This document shows positions 1 to 7,206 of a stretch of DNA of 12,258 nt, piece by piece. Location of the stretch: the NCBI GenBank assembly GCA_022360595.1, contig JAKSCN010000225.1:1-12258 (forward strand), written 5' to 3'. A program made the translations under genes and the position numbers. The notes beneath the pieces were generated by a model, which saw only the letters and a list, made by a program, of their open reading frames with translations, was not told where the DNA came from and did not search any database. Within the stretch, counting starts at the first letter, position 1. Each line of letters starts with the position of its first letter. This DNA comes from Chromatiales bacterium. Its GTDB lineage: Bacteria > Pseudomonadota > Gammaproteobacteria > Chromatiales > Chromatiaceae.

Positions 1-66
1 AAAGAGACCTTCAACTTCATCATCATTTCCTCGTTTTACTAATGGTAATGACCTTTTTTCACAGAA

Positions 67-88
67 AGAGGGGGCATAAGCCCCCTCT
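67..88 (-). terminator. Hairpin terminator of nosZ
   Basis: Perfect 9-bp inverted repeat, AGAGGGGGC and GCCCCCTCT, with a 4-base loop. It lies about 30 bases past the nosZ stop codon. On the minus strand the stem is followed by a short, broken U-rich stretch (TTCTGTG) rather than a clean U-tract. This suggests nosZ can be transcribed alone. Bases 1-66 hold no recognisable gene. Confidence 0.7.
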
Positions 89-118
89 CCCTCTTCAGAT
101 TACTAACTCCCAGAGAAG

Positions 119-2413
119 TTATTTAATCTTCTTCGCGCCATTCTCTTCCAAGAAGGTCTTGGCACGCAGACCGAGGTCAGCGGTCTTAACCTGATATTGC
201 CACCATTGGCCGGCCCAGAGTGTTGCATTCTGGTAGTCGCCTTTGGCTGCAAAATCTTCGGCTTTCTTCTTCGCTTCTTCAGCGAAGCCAAGCTGGTCGG
301 TAGCGTCAGTAACCAGATCTACGACTGTTTTGAAGTCTTTGTAGTTATGGCTAGTGATGAACGCAACCACTGAGTCGATAACAGCTTGGGTTTCGACGTT
401 AGTCTTAACCTGCTTGTCATAGTCAGCTTTGGTGTACTGCTGGCCTTCCTGCATATCAGTGGCTTTAGCTTTGTAACCTTTTGGTTTAACCAGCAGGTAA
501 CCTTGCATTTCCAGATGGAGTGCAGAGCAGAACTCAGTACAGTAGTAAGGATATACACCAGCTTTATCCGCGACGAACGTGGTACTTGCAGTTTTACCGG
601 GCTCGATAGAGAGCTGGACGTTCTGACCGTACATGGCGAAACCGTGTACCTCGTCTTGTGCACGCTCGAGGTTGGTCAAGTGGATTGAAACCTCATCACC
701 CTCTTCAACTTCGATGATTTCAGGTGTGATGTGCGAACGAATAACGGTACCGTAGACGTGTACGCGGTTACCTTCACGGACAACTTTTTCACGACCAGCG
801 CGTGTTTTGTAAGGATGTTTCTTATCCGTACGGCTGTCCCAACCGGATTTGTAGCGTACCGCAGGTTTCAGCTTGTCAGCTTTGATGGCAACCACATAGT
901 GGGGCTCACCCAAAGGCAGAGGCATATCGTACAGCAGCTGCATTTTTTCGCCGCTGATATCGATCAGCTGATGGTTCTGAGGATGCAGAGGACCAACCGG
1001 GTTGAAACGGTCGATAGACAGCTTGTTCAAGGAGACCAGGTACTTACCGTCTGGAGATACGGAATCACCCTCCATTGTTAACAAGTGACCAATGTTGTAG
1101 TGGATATTTAGCTGATCCAGCACCTTACCTTCACAGTAGTCCCACTTGGTAACCATGGAGTCTACGTAGATGGAGGTGTAGACCACACACTCTTTGGCGT
1201 CATACTGAGTATGCAACGGCCCCAAACCAACCTGAACCTGTTTATGCAGGGCATCTTTCAGGCTAATGATTGGAATACCATAGGGGTCTTTCGCTTCAAA
1301 TTTCTGGTTTTTGATAGCGTCCTGAATTTTCGCCCAGCTATATACCCAAGCGTGGCTATCCAATTTACCGGATACGATGATGTGATCACCTTTCGGGCTA
1401 ACGTCAACACCGTGTGGGCTCTTTGGCTCTGGAATCAGATAGAGCAGACCCTCTTTAACGGCCTGATCCATAGTGATCAGGTAAGCGTCGTTAACTTTTT
1501 TGACTTTACCCGCGGCAACCAACTCGGCGGCTTTTTTCCAGTTGGTGACGTGTAGAAAATCGGTATCTTTCTGCGAACAACCGGCCTCGAAAGGAGGACG
1601 ACCACGCTCGATACCACCTACATAACGCTCAGAACAGAAAGAGTTGGTGAAACCCCAACCGTATGAAGCGTTCTTACCGGCGTCAGACAAATCCTGACTA
1701 TAAGGAGGCAGTTCGAAAGTAAAAGACTCATCAGGATTCAGACGACCCTTCTTATCATCGAATTTCCAATAAGTCACACCACCACGGTATTTGCTATTGA
1801 ACTCTTCCAGAGGAACGAACTCATCTGAATAAGGTGCGGCATACTGAGATGCTTCCATCACGTATTCAGTGTTTGGCGTAACAAATGCACCACCGTGATC
1901 AGACTTGAAGAAAGGGTTAACAACGATCTGCTTGGTTTCAAAATCGTGCAGATCGATTACAGCCAAACGGGGATTGGCTTTGTCATTGATGAACAGGTAA
2001 CGGCCATCATAATCCCCTTCTTTCTCTGAGAAAGCGGGATGATGGGTATCACCGTAGACAATGTCCTTACCATTGATGCGACCCTGAGCCAGAACAGCCT
2101 TGGACTCGTCATCAAAGCCATAACCCTGCCATGGTTCAGGCGTGAACACACCGATGTATTTAAGAATACGCATGGACGGAATACCGTACACGATGACATG
2201 GCCACTCTGCCCCCCAGAGCTAAATGCCAGGTATTCATCACGGCCGCCAGTAGGCGTGTAGGTTTTAGCAGCAGCCAACAGGTCTTTCTGCGTCAGCCCT
2301 CTGGCCTTCATTACATCCTCAAGCGACTCTTGAGAGTACGCGCTTGAAGCTGCGCCGAGACCGAGCGTCAACCCTATCAGCAGCGACGTGGTTTTTGTTT
2401 TGAACATTTTCAT
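119..2413 (-). CDS. nosZ: Nitrous oxide reductase NosZ (Sec-type, clade II-like)
   Basis: Periplasmic multicopper enzyme that reduces N2O to N2, the last step of denitrification. The 764-residue product starts with a Sec-type signal peptide (hydrophobic core about 10-25, likely cleavage after SSAYS). It has no twin arginine, which points to the Sec-exported clade II group. The N-terminal beta-propeller carries the CuZ histidine set: H124/H125 (DTHHP), H173 (SDHGG), H334 (SPHGVDVSP), H401 (GPLHTQYD), H438/H443 (IHYNIGH) and H505 (EPHYV). The C-terminal cupredoxin domain shows the CuA ligands H590, C625, C629, H633 and M636 (YYCTEFCSALHLEM). About 120 residues follow the CuA domain, rich in Lys, Ala and Gln and probably helical, with no haem motif. 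Clade I enzymes normally stop soon after CuA. The ATG is preceded by AGGAG at 5-base spacing. A perfect Dnr/FNR box lies about 100 bases upstream. NosZ maturation genes are not in the window, and a hairpin follows the stop codon. Confidence 0.96.
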   Translation of the reverse strand: MKMFKTKTTSLLIGLTLGLGAASSAYSQESLEDVMKARGLTQKDLLAAAKTYTPTGGRDEYLAFSSGGQSGHVIVYGIPSMRILKYIGVFTPEPWQGYGFDDESKAVLAQGRINGKDIVYGDTHHPAFSEKEGDYDGRYLFINDKANPRLAVIDLHDFETKQIVVNPFFKSDHGGAFVTPNTEYVMEASQYAAPYSDEFVPLEEFNSKYRGGVTYWKFDDKKGRLNPDESFTFELPPYSQDLSDAGKNASYGWGFTNSFCSERYVGGIERGRPPFEAGCSQKDTDFLHVTNWKKAAELVAAGKVKKVNDAYLITMDQAVKEGLLYLIPEPKSPHGVDVSPKGDHIIVSGKLDSHAWVYSWAKIQDAIKNQKFEAKDPYGIPIISLKDALHKQVQVGLGPLHTQYDAKECVVYTSIYVDSMVTKWDYCEGKVLDQLNIHYNIGHLLTMEGDSVSPDGKYLVSLNKLSIDRFNPVGPLHPQNHQLIDISGEKMQLLYDMPLPLGEPHYVVAIKADKLKPAVRYKSGWDSRTDKKHPYKTRAGREKVVREGNRVHVYGTVIRSHITPEIIEVEEGDEVSIHLTNLERAQDEVHGFAMYGQNVQLSIEPGKTASTTFVADKAGVYPYYCTEFCSALHLEMQGYLLVKPKGYKAKATDMQEGQQYTKADYDKQVKTNVETQAVIDSVVAFITSHNYKDFKTVVDLVTDATDQLGFAEEAKKKAEDFAAKGDYQNATLWAGQWWQYQVKTADLGLRAKTFLEENGAKKIK

Positions 2414-2513
2414 CAGGACTCCTAAAGTTCAATACGAATGCCAAGCAAATAGCCTTGCCTGAGTGAATGAGTATTGCACTCTTCTAGTTTGAAGAAATAT
2501 GGATATATACACC

Positions 2514-2527
2514 TTGATTTGCATCAA
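2514..2527. promoter_or_regulatory. FNR/Dnr box upstream of nosZ
   Basis: TTGAT-TTGC-ATCAA is a perfect match to the FNR/Dnr consensus TTGAT-N4-ATCAA. Its centre is about 107 bases from the nosZ start codon. At a class II activator position (-41.5) the transcript would begin near 2479. It probably makes nosZ expression depend on low oxygen and NO through the Dnr-like regulator at 3591-4346. Confidence 0.85.
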
Positions 2528-2732
2528 GCACGATGAGGAATATAGCGCACAATTGAGGGATTTCACGCAGTTCCCCTCAATACCCACAAATAATTACGCT
2601 GACAAATATCAACTATCCATTTTTTGGTATTCTTATTGCTACTTACTACTTCCACTATTGCGCCCAATTAAGCTACAAAAACAGACACATAAAAGTATAT
2701 GCGGCAGCTTTGATAAAAACTGAAGGGATTAT

Positions 2733-2746
2733 CTGATAAAAATCAA
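2733..2746. promoter_or_regulatory. Near-perfect FNR/Dnr box upstream of the diheme cytochrome gene
   Basis: CTGAT-AAAA-ATCAA differs from the FNR/Dnr consensus at one outer base. At -41.5 it would place transcription start near 2781, downstream of the ATG at 2773 and upstream of the ATG at 2815, which favours the later start codon. A TATAAT at 2754-2759 does not fit that spacing. It may be chance in AT-rich DNA or a separate promoter. Confidence 0.55.
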
Positions 2747-2814
2747 AGACGAATATAATGGCTGGTCGTTAAATGCCACACTTCAACAAACACAACACTC
2801 AGATTAACCATACG

Positions 2815-3498
2815 ATGAATAGACCTCTGCTATACAAATCCCTGTTTTCTCTTATACTGTCACTCCCGCTCTCAGCGGTATTTGCTTACGAATACGACCC
2901 CTATAACGGCGAAGAGATCAACGAGCTATGCGCAGGCTGTCATGGCGAGTATGGGCAAGGTGGTAAGGAGGGAGAGTACCCCCGCCTGGCCGGACAACCC
3001 ATTGAATTCACCGCCAAACAACTGCACCTGTTTCGTCAGAGAAAACGTCCCAACCTGGCTATGGTGGAATATATCGATGAACGCCAGATGCCGGATGAGG
3101 ACATTCTTGACGTTTCACGCTATCTTGCTGAAATAAAACTAAAAACCAAACTCCCCCCCGCAGATGAGAACGCACCGGGGTTTGACGCCTACGCACGCCT
3201 GCTGGAGTCAAAAAAACTGATGCAGATCCCTCGCGCCGAGGGCGACATCGAGAAAGGCAGAAAGCTCTACAATAAGGAGTGCGATAGCTGCCACGGCAAG
3301 GAGGGTTGGGGTGATCACAAAAAAGGGGTGCCGATGATCGCTGGCCAGTACACCAACTACCTCTGGCGCCAGGTCAAAAAACTACGCAACAAGATCCGCA
3401 TTCATGATGAGGATGCCCCCGAAGAGGAGCTCTTGGATGATTTCAGCGATGAAGAGATACGGGATATCTTTGCCTATCTCTCCATTGTGGACGACTGA
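2815..3498 (+). CDS. Diheme cytochrome c, c4-like, periplasmic
   Basis: Predicted periplasmic electron carrier of 227 residues. A Sec signal peptide spans about residues 1-24 (MNRPLLYKS start, ALA-like cleavage site AVFA). Two class I cytochrome modules follow, with haem sites CAGCH at 39-43 and CDSCH at 156-160. The first module has the c4 pattern RLAGQP and a likely axial Met at M92 (QMPDED). The second has IAGQY, but its usual Met ahead of the last helix is missing (EEELLDDFSDEEI), so its sixth ligand is unclear; M174 is one candidate. An in-frame ATG at 2773 would add 14 polar residues before the signal peptide, and neither start has a good ribosome binding site. The later one was chosen for its signal peptide and for the promoter spacing. 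The gene diverges from nosZ and faces dnr, and an FNR/Dnr-like box precedes it. It may donate electrons to NosZ or NirS; this is inferred from context only. Confidence 0.85.
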   Translation: MNRPLLYKSLFSLILSLPLSAVFAYEYDPYNGEEINELCAGCHGEYGQGGKEGEYPRLAGQPIEFTAKQLHLFRQRKRPNLAMVEYIDERQMPDEDILDVSRYLAEIKLKTKLPPADENAPGFDAYARLLESKKLMQIPRAEGDIEKGRKLYNKECDSCHGKEGWGDHKKGVPMIAGQYTNYLWRQVKKLRNKIRIHDEDAPEEELLDDFSDEEIRDIFAYLSIVDD

Positions 3499-3520
3499 GG
3501 CTCCCTACCGTCTCTTCCCA

Positions 3521-3566
3521 CTCATTTGATCACCCGTGGCGATCAAACCAGTGGCAATCAGATGAG
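3521..3566. terminator. Nested alternative hairpins between convergent genes
   Basis: Lies between the cytochrome stop and the end of dnr. TTTGATC (3525-3531) can pair with GATCAAA (3541-3547). The overlapping CTCATTTGAT (3521-3530) can instead pair with ATCAGATGAG (3557-3566) with one U-G wobble. The two pairings exclude each other. A near-direct repeat GTGGCGATCA / GTGGCAATCA lies inside. A role as a bidirectional terminator for the convergent genes is likely, but there is no U-tract. Confidence 0.45.
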
Positions 3567-3573
3567 TATTAAC

Positions 3574-3591
3574 AACCCCAAGGACGGGGTT
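3574..3591 (-). terminator. Hairpin at the end of dnr
   Basis: AACCCC (3574-3579) and GGGGTT (3586-3591) form a 6-bp stem with a 6-base loop, touching the dnr stop codon. On the minus strand it is followed by GTTAATACTC. The U-tract is weak, so termination may be partial. Confidence 0.45.
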
Positions 3592-4346
3592 TATCCGTCC
3601 AGCTTGACCTCGAGGCCACTCTTACCACCGGGGCTAAGTGTCTGGCCGCAGATACCTGCCGACTCCGCATGCTTGCGCAGTCCGTCCGCGTTCAATACCT
3701 CAATATGGCCACCTTTCACCCGCACCAGGCCCTGATCAATAAAGCCGTGTAGAATACGTGAGAAGGTCTCGGGCTTGACCGATAGACGTGAAGCCAACAC
3801 CCCTTTAGGCGTTTCCAGATTAAAGCGCTCCTGCCCCTTGAAGATCAACATACCGCAGAGATAGCCGGCGACCCGGCCGGTCGCGCTCTGCAGGGTCAGG
3901 TCATCGATCTCTTTAATCAGATGGCGGAGTCGCAGGCTCATATCGCCCATCACCCGGAAGCAGGTCTCGGTTGACTCGTGTAACAACTGCAGAAACTGCT
4001 CATTCTCGAAGGCGATCAGCGCCGCCTTACCAAGCGCCACGCAACGCACCGGATAGCTGGGTTTCTCAAGAAACATCAGCGCCTCGGCAAATGTGTGCCC
4101 GGGCGACACCACCTCGATAACCTTTTCGTTACCGTTGAGTGAAAGACGCGACAGTTTAATCTGCCCCTCCAGTACCAGAAAGAAGCGGGAAGCCTTATCC
4201 CCCACTTCAAACAGCACCTCTCCATCATCGACACGCATGCCACTGCTGTATTTCTTCACACGGGCAAGCTGCTCTTCACTGAGCTGAGAGAAAAGATATG
4301 TACTCTGCAAGTCAATTGAATCGACAAGACGCCGGTCAGGAGTCAT
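3591..4346 (-). CDS. dnr: Crp/Fnr-family transcription regulator, Dnr-type (NO-responsive)
   Basis: DNA-binding regulator of 251 residues, usual length for the family. Residues about 15-130 form the cyclic-nucleotide-binding-like sensor fold (FLVLEGQIKLSRLSLNGNEK). A dimerisation helix follows (about 133-152). The winged helix-turn-helix is at about 175-222 with recognition helix KPETFSRIL: E193, S195 and R196 match the E..SR signature that reads TTGAT half-sites in FNR and Dnr. It lacks the N-terminal cysteine cluster of FNR, with no Cys before C102, so it should not carry a 4Fe-4S centre. In Dnr proteins NO is sensed through a haem; that is family knowledge and not visible here. A perfect FNR/Dnr box 46 bases from the ATG suggests autoregulation. 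An AGAGG sequence 9 bases before the ATG supports the start. The last ~18 residues (GKSGLEVKLDG) extend past the domain. Likely controls nosZ, the cytochrome gene and nirS. Confidence 0.88.
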   Translation of the reverse strand: MTPDRRLVDSIDLQSTYLFSQLSEEQLARVKKYSSGMRVDDGEVLFEVGDKASRFFLVLEGQIKLSRLSLNGNEKVIEVVSPGHTFAEALMFLEKPSYPVRCVALGKAALIAFENEQFLQLLHESTETCFRVMGDMSLRLRHLIKEIDDLTLQSATGRVAGYLCGMLIFKGQERFNLETPKGVLASRLSVKPETFSRILHGFIDQGLVRVKGGHIEVLNADGLRKHAESAGICGQTLSPGGKSGLEVKLDG

Positions 4347-4385
4347 GAAGTGCAGCCTCTGCTATAAATGACACAAATTAGGAAT

Positions 4386-4399
4386 TTGATTTATATCAA
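4386..4399. promoter_or_regulatory. FNR/Dnr box upstream of dnr
   Basis: TTGAT-TTAT-ATCAA is a perfect consensus match, and the symmetry extends two more bases on each side (ATTTGAT to ATCAAAT, 4384-4401). The centre is 46 bases from the dnr ATG. A TTATAG (4367-4362, minus strand) could serve as the -10, putting the centre near -38. The site suggests feedback control of dnr by itself or by FNR. Confidence 0.82.
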
Positions 4400-4471
4400 A
4401 TCCTCATACCCAGATAATAATGCAATTACCTATCCAATCAAAGGTTCATTGCGATGCGCGAGTTTGCAGCA

Positions 4472-4491
4472 ATATTGCACTATTGCAATAT
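4472..4491. repeat. Perfect 8-bp inverted repeat between dnr and the hemerythrin gene
   Basis: ATATTGCA (4472-4479) and TGCAATAT (4484-4491) are exact reverse complements around CTAT. It lies about 130 bases upstream of dnr and 34 bases past the hemerythrin stop. The stem is AT-rich and lacks a U-tract, so an operator is as likely as a terminator. The nine bases TATTGCACT recur at 2472-2480, near the expected nosZ transcription start. Confidence 0.5.
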
Positions 4492-4524
4492 ACCTACGAA
4501 TAGGTACTTATTTATGAGTATAAA

Positions 4525-5091
4525 TCAGACGATATTCTGCTTGTTCAGATAGGGGCCGTACTGCTTGTCGGTGCCGTTGATATGATTAATCAACCAGCCC
4601 TCAAGATAGGCGGCAACACCTTCCAGGGATTCGTGTCCGCGGCATCCATAGTCCTCTAAAAAAATCTCAACCTGCTCAATCATCACCCGGTGCTGGGCTT
4701 TGTGATCCTCCAGGTCCGGATAACCCGCCTGGGCCATCAGGTTTTCCTCTTTCTCGAAATGGTACTTGGTGTAATCAATCAGGTCTTTCAGCGCCTGCTT
4801 CTCGAACTCCTCGCTGGTGTGATAGGTGTAGGCCACTCGGAACTGGTTCAGCAGTTCAATCAATTTTTTGTGGTCATCATCCAGCGCCTTCACACCGACA
4901 CTGTAACTCTCCTTCCAGACCAACTGTTTATCTTCGGAGAATTTTTTATAGATAAGGGGTATCAGCACCACAATGGCGATCAATACCCAGGAGACCGGAT
5001 TGTCCAGCCCAAACAGAAAACTCAAACCGATTGCAACAACCAATAAACCAATGGTTACTGCCACAAAGATGTTAAACGTCTGCTTCGCCAT
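4525..5091 (-). CDS. Membrane-anchored bacteriohemerythrin
   Basis: Protein of 188 residues. Two hydrophobic helices at about 7-28 and 31-48 form a hairpin anchor, which should leave the C-terminal domain on the cytoplasmic side. The rest is a hemerythrin four-helix bundle with a full di-iron ligand set: H74 (DDDHKKL), H111 and E115 (HFEKE), H130 and H134 (HKAQH), H170 and D175 (HINGTD). Such domains bind O2 reversibly, and some bind NO. In a denitrification cluster it may buffer or sense O2 or NO near the membrane, but the role is inferred. The start follows a GGTGG-type ribosome site. A weak FNR-like half-site, ATCAA at 5145-5149, lies upstream without a good left half. The gene has the same direction as dnr, with a 178-base gap holding a palindrome and the dnr box, so it is probably not in one simple operon with it. 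Confidence 0.9.
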   Translation of the reverse strand: MAKQTFNIFVAVTIGLLVVAIGLSFLFGLDNPVSWVLIAIVVLIPLIYKKFSEDKQLVWKESYSVGVKALDDDHKKLIELLNQFRVAYTYHTSEEFEKQALKDLIDYTKYHFEKEENLMAQAGYPDLEDHKAQHRVMIEQVEIFLEDYGCRGHESLEGVAAYLEGWLINHINGTDKQYGPYLNKQNIV

Positions 5092-5343
5092 ATCACGCCC
5101 ACCAATAATATAAAACGAACTTGTTATTGTCGGGTTGGTATTAGATCAAAACAGACCCGCATTGTCATACGGGAACAGCGACATTCAATCATTTAAAAAT
5201 TTTATATCACAAAGCAATGCCACTAATCACCGAACCGTAAGTGTTTACTGATCCCCCCATTCACAAATTTTCACAATACCGGGCAAAACCACCCTGCCCC
5301 ATTGCGCCAAGTGGGCCGAAGATAGTGTTTTCAAAGAGATACA

Positions 5344-5357
5344 GTGACATTTATCAA
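5344..5357. promoter_or_regulatory. Second, weaker FNR/Dnr-like box upstream of nirS
   Basis: GTGAC-ATTT-ATCAA keeps the right half-site perfectly and most of the left. Its centre is 51 bases (about five helical turns) upstream of the strong nirS box, on the same face of the helix. It could be a supporting activator site. Confidence 0.4.
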
Positions 5358-5394
5358 ACAAATAAAGCCCCAGTTTCTGTTCCAGTTCACTCTC

Positions 5395-5408
5395 TTGACC
5401 AAAGTCAA
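5395..5408. promoter_or_regulatory. FNR/Dnr box upstream of nirS
   Basis: TTGAC-CAAA-GTCAA is a perfect palindrome of the TTGAC-type variant of the FNR/Dnr consensus. Its centre lies about 115 bases before the chosen nirS ATG. At -41.5 transcription would begin near 5443, and TAAGAC at 5428-5433 is a possible weak -10. It probably makes nirS NO- and oxygen-responsive through the Dnr-like regulator. Confidence 0.82.
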
Positions 5409-5516
5409 AGATAATTTCCATAAACTGTAAGACCTTATGCAGCGGGTAAATGCAGACCTCTGACGCTACTGCCTAACACACTCACTCACAATGACTATGC
5501 GATGGGGATTGAGTCA

Positions 5517-7145
5517 ATGAAGAAAATGAAATTCGGTCTATCAGCGATAAGCTTGGCCGTAGGTATTGCCGCAACTGGCATCTCATCTACTGTAACGGCT
5601 GCTGAGCCTACGCTCTCTGAAGCAGACTTTGAAGCAGCCAAAACTGTCTATTTCCAGCGCTGTGCTGGTTGCCACGGCACACTGCGTAAAGGCGCCACAG
5701 GTAAAAGCCTCGAGCCCAAGAACACGAAGAAGCTAGGCCAGGAGCGTCTGGAAAAGATTATCACTTTCGGTACTGAAGGTGGTATGAACAACTTTGATGA
5801 CATCATGACCAAAGATGAAATCAAAAAAATGGCTACCTACATTCAGATGGAAGCACCTATTCCACCTGAAATGAGCCTGGCGCTGATGAAAGAGCGTTGG
5901 AAAACCTTTGTTGAGCCTAAAGACTATCCAACCAAGCCTCTGCACGGCCGTAATTGGGAAAACTTCTTCCTGGTTATCGAGCGTGATGTCGGTAAGGTTG
6001 CTATCATCGACGGTGACACCAAAGAAGTCGTTGCTCACGTTCCTACCGGCTACGCCGTACACGTACTGAAAGCCGCCGAGCATCACAAAACTCTGAAAGC
6101 CAAAGACGCCGGTCGTTTCTGGTACACCCAGGGCCGTGACGGCAAGCTGACCAAAATCGACCTCTGGCAGACCCCGGACAAGATGAAGGTTGCTGAAGTA
6201 CAGATCGCCTATGACGCACGTGATGTTGCCGTATCCGGTGACGGTAAATACGTGGTTGGTGGCGGTTACTGGCCTCCTCACTTCGTAATCGCAGACGCCA
6301 TGACCATGGAGCCGCTGAAAGTGGTTTCCGCTCGTGGTGTTAACGTTGACGGTGAGTACGTCAACGAGTCTCGTGTTGCTGCTATCTATGACACTCCGAA
6401 CGAAGCCAGCTGGCTGGTTTCCATGAAGGAACTGGGTCAGATGTGGCAGGTTCACTACGATGATATCGACAACCTGAAGATCACCAAAATGGATACTTCC
6501 AAGTACCTCCATGATGGTTTCTATGATCCAACCGGTCGTTACTTCCAGATCGCTGCCAACGCATCCAACCAGATGATCGTTGTTGATACCAAAACAGAGA
6601 AACTGGAAGCCAAGATCGACACCGACAAGCTTCCTCACCCCGGTCCTGGTGCTAACTGGATCGATCCCAAGTGTGGTCCTGTCGGCGGCACCACTCACCT
6701 GGGTGTAGGTAAAGTTACCGTTTGGGGCAACGACCCAGCCGGTCGCAAAGACCAAGCCTGGAAAGTCTGCTATGAAGTAGAAACCGACGGTCCTGGCGTG
6801 TTCATCCGCACCCATCCGAAGAGCGACTACTACTGGGCTGACCAGACCAAGCATCCTGAGCCAGAAATTCAGCAGTCTGTACAGGTCATCTCCAAAGAGA
6901 CCCGTGAGATTGTGAAAACCATCCAGTTGACCGACAAAGCCGGCTACGCCGCGGTTCACATGGAGTTCAACAACGACGGCTCTGAAGTTTGGGTATCTGT
7001 CTGGAACCGTAAGGACAGTAAAGAGCCAAATGGTGAGATCATCATCTACGATGCGAAGACTCTCGAAGAGAAAGCTCGTGTCAAAGGCTTGTTCGCTCCT
7101 ACCGGTAAGTTCAACGTCTACAACCGTGTAAACCACGTAACCTGA
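5517..7145 (+). CDS. nirS: Cytochrome cd1 nitrite reductase NirS
   Basis: Periplasmic enzyme that reduces nitrite to NO. The 542-residue product has a Sec signal peptide (about 1-29, ending in AA). A cytochrome c domain follows with CAGCH at 49-53 and a likely axial Met in EGGMNNF (M90). The eight-bladed d1 propeller follows (about 140-542), with the proximal haem d1 ligand H182 (GYAVHV) and both distal active-site histidines, H332 (YLHDG) and H374 (PHPGPGAN). YWPPH and the C-terminal PTGKFNVYN are typical of NirS. Having both distal histidines separates it from NirN and NirF. The ATG at 5517 was chosen because GGGGA (5504-5508) lies 8 bases before it and it opens the signal peptide directly. 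The in-frame ATG at 5502 would add five residues and has no ribosome site. A perfect Dnr/FNR box lies upstream and a strong terminator follows. No haem d1 synthesis genes are adjacent. Confidence 0.96.
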   Translation: MKKMKFGLSAISLAVGIAATGISSTVTAAEPTLSEADFEAAKTVYFQRCAGCHGTLRKGATGKSLEPKNTKKLGQERLEKIITFGTEGGMNNFDDIMTKDEIKKMATYIQMEAPIPPEMSLALMKERWKTFVEPKDYPTKPLHGRNWENFFLVIERDVGKVAIIDGDTKEVVAHVPTGYAVHVLKAAEHHKTLKAKDAGRFWYTQGRDGKLTKIDLWQTPDKMKVAEVQIAYDARDVAVSGDGKYVVGGGYWPPHFVIADAMTMEPLKVVSARGVNVDGEYVNESRVAAIYDTPNEASWLVSMKELGQMWQVHYDDIDNLKITKMDTSKYLHDGFYDPTGRYFQIAANASNQMIVVDTKTEKLEAKIDTDKLPHPGPGANWIDPKCGPVGGTTHLGVGKVTVWGNDPAGRKDQAWKVCYEVETDGPGVFIRTHPKSDYYWADQTKHPEPEIQQSVQVISKETREIVKTIQLTDKAGYAAVHMEFNNDGSEVWVSVWNRKDSKEPNGEIIIYDAKTLEEKARVKGLFAPTGKFNVYNRVNHVT

Positions 7146-7169
7146 TAACAGGTTCTGACGTGAACTGAT

Positions 7170-7206
7170 AAAAGCGGGCATGGAGTCCTTTCATGCCCGC
7201 TTTTTT
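7170..7206 (+). terminator. Rho-independent terminator after nirS
   Basis: AAAGCGGGCATG (7171-7182) pairs with CATGCCCGCTTT (7192-7203), and the stem runs into a six-base T-run (7201-7206). It begins 25 bases after the nirS stop codon. It should give nirS its own transcript, so the next gene needs its own promoter or read-through. Confidence 0.9.

Larger units (their letters stand above)
2414..2814. promoter_or_regulatory. Divergent control region between nosZ and the diheme cytochrome gene
   Basis: AT-rich stretch without a convincing gene. It holds the nosZ ribosome binding site (AGGAG next to its ATG), a perfect FNR/Dnr box facing nosZ, and a near-perfect box on the cytochrome side followed by TATAAT at 2754-2759. 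A 74-codon plus-strand reading frame at 2499-2723 spans the nosZ box and has no recognisable domain, so it was not accepted. No clear -10 hexamer was found at the expected distance for nosZ, as is common for activator-dependent promoters. Confidence 0.6.
5092..5516. promoter_or_regulatory. Control region between the hemerythrin gene and nirS
   Basis: About 425 bases with no convincing gene. It contains one perfect and one weaker FNR/Dnr box near nirS, a weak ATCAA half-site near the hemerythrin start, and GGGGA at 5504-5508 as the likely nirS ribosome binding site. The TAAGAC at 5428-5433 is a possible weak -10 for nirS. The middle part (about 5160-5340) shows no recognisable signal. Confidence 0.55.

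Noticed and set aside
2499..2723. 74-codon plus-strand frame in the nosZ upstream region
   Set aside because: It covers the nosZ Dnr box, has no clear ribosome site and resembles no known protein.
5136..5149. FNR box upstream of the hemerythrin gene
   Set aside because: Only the right half-site ATCAA is good; the left half TGGTA matches poorly, so it is mentioned but not listed as a site.
5517..7145. Possible NirN or NirF instead of NirS
   Set aside because: The c-haem domain plus both distal histidines (H332, H374) and the proximal H182 fit a catalytic NirS.
5733..7181. 482-codon minus-strand reading frame opposite nirS
   Set aside because: It lies wholly antisense to a gene with clear NirS motifs and has no recognisable domain, so it is a codon-bias shadow.
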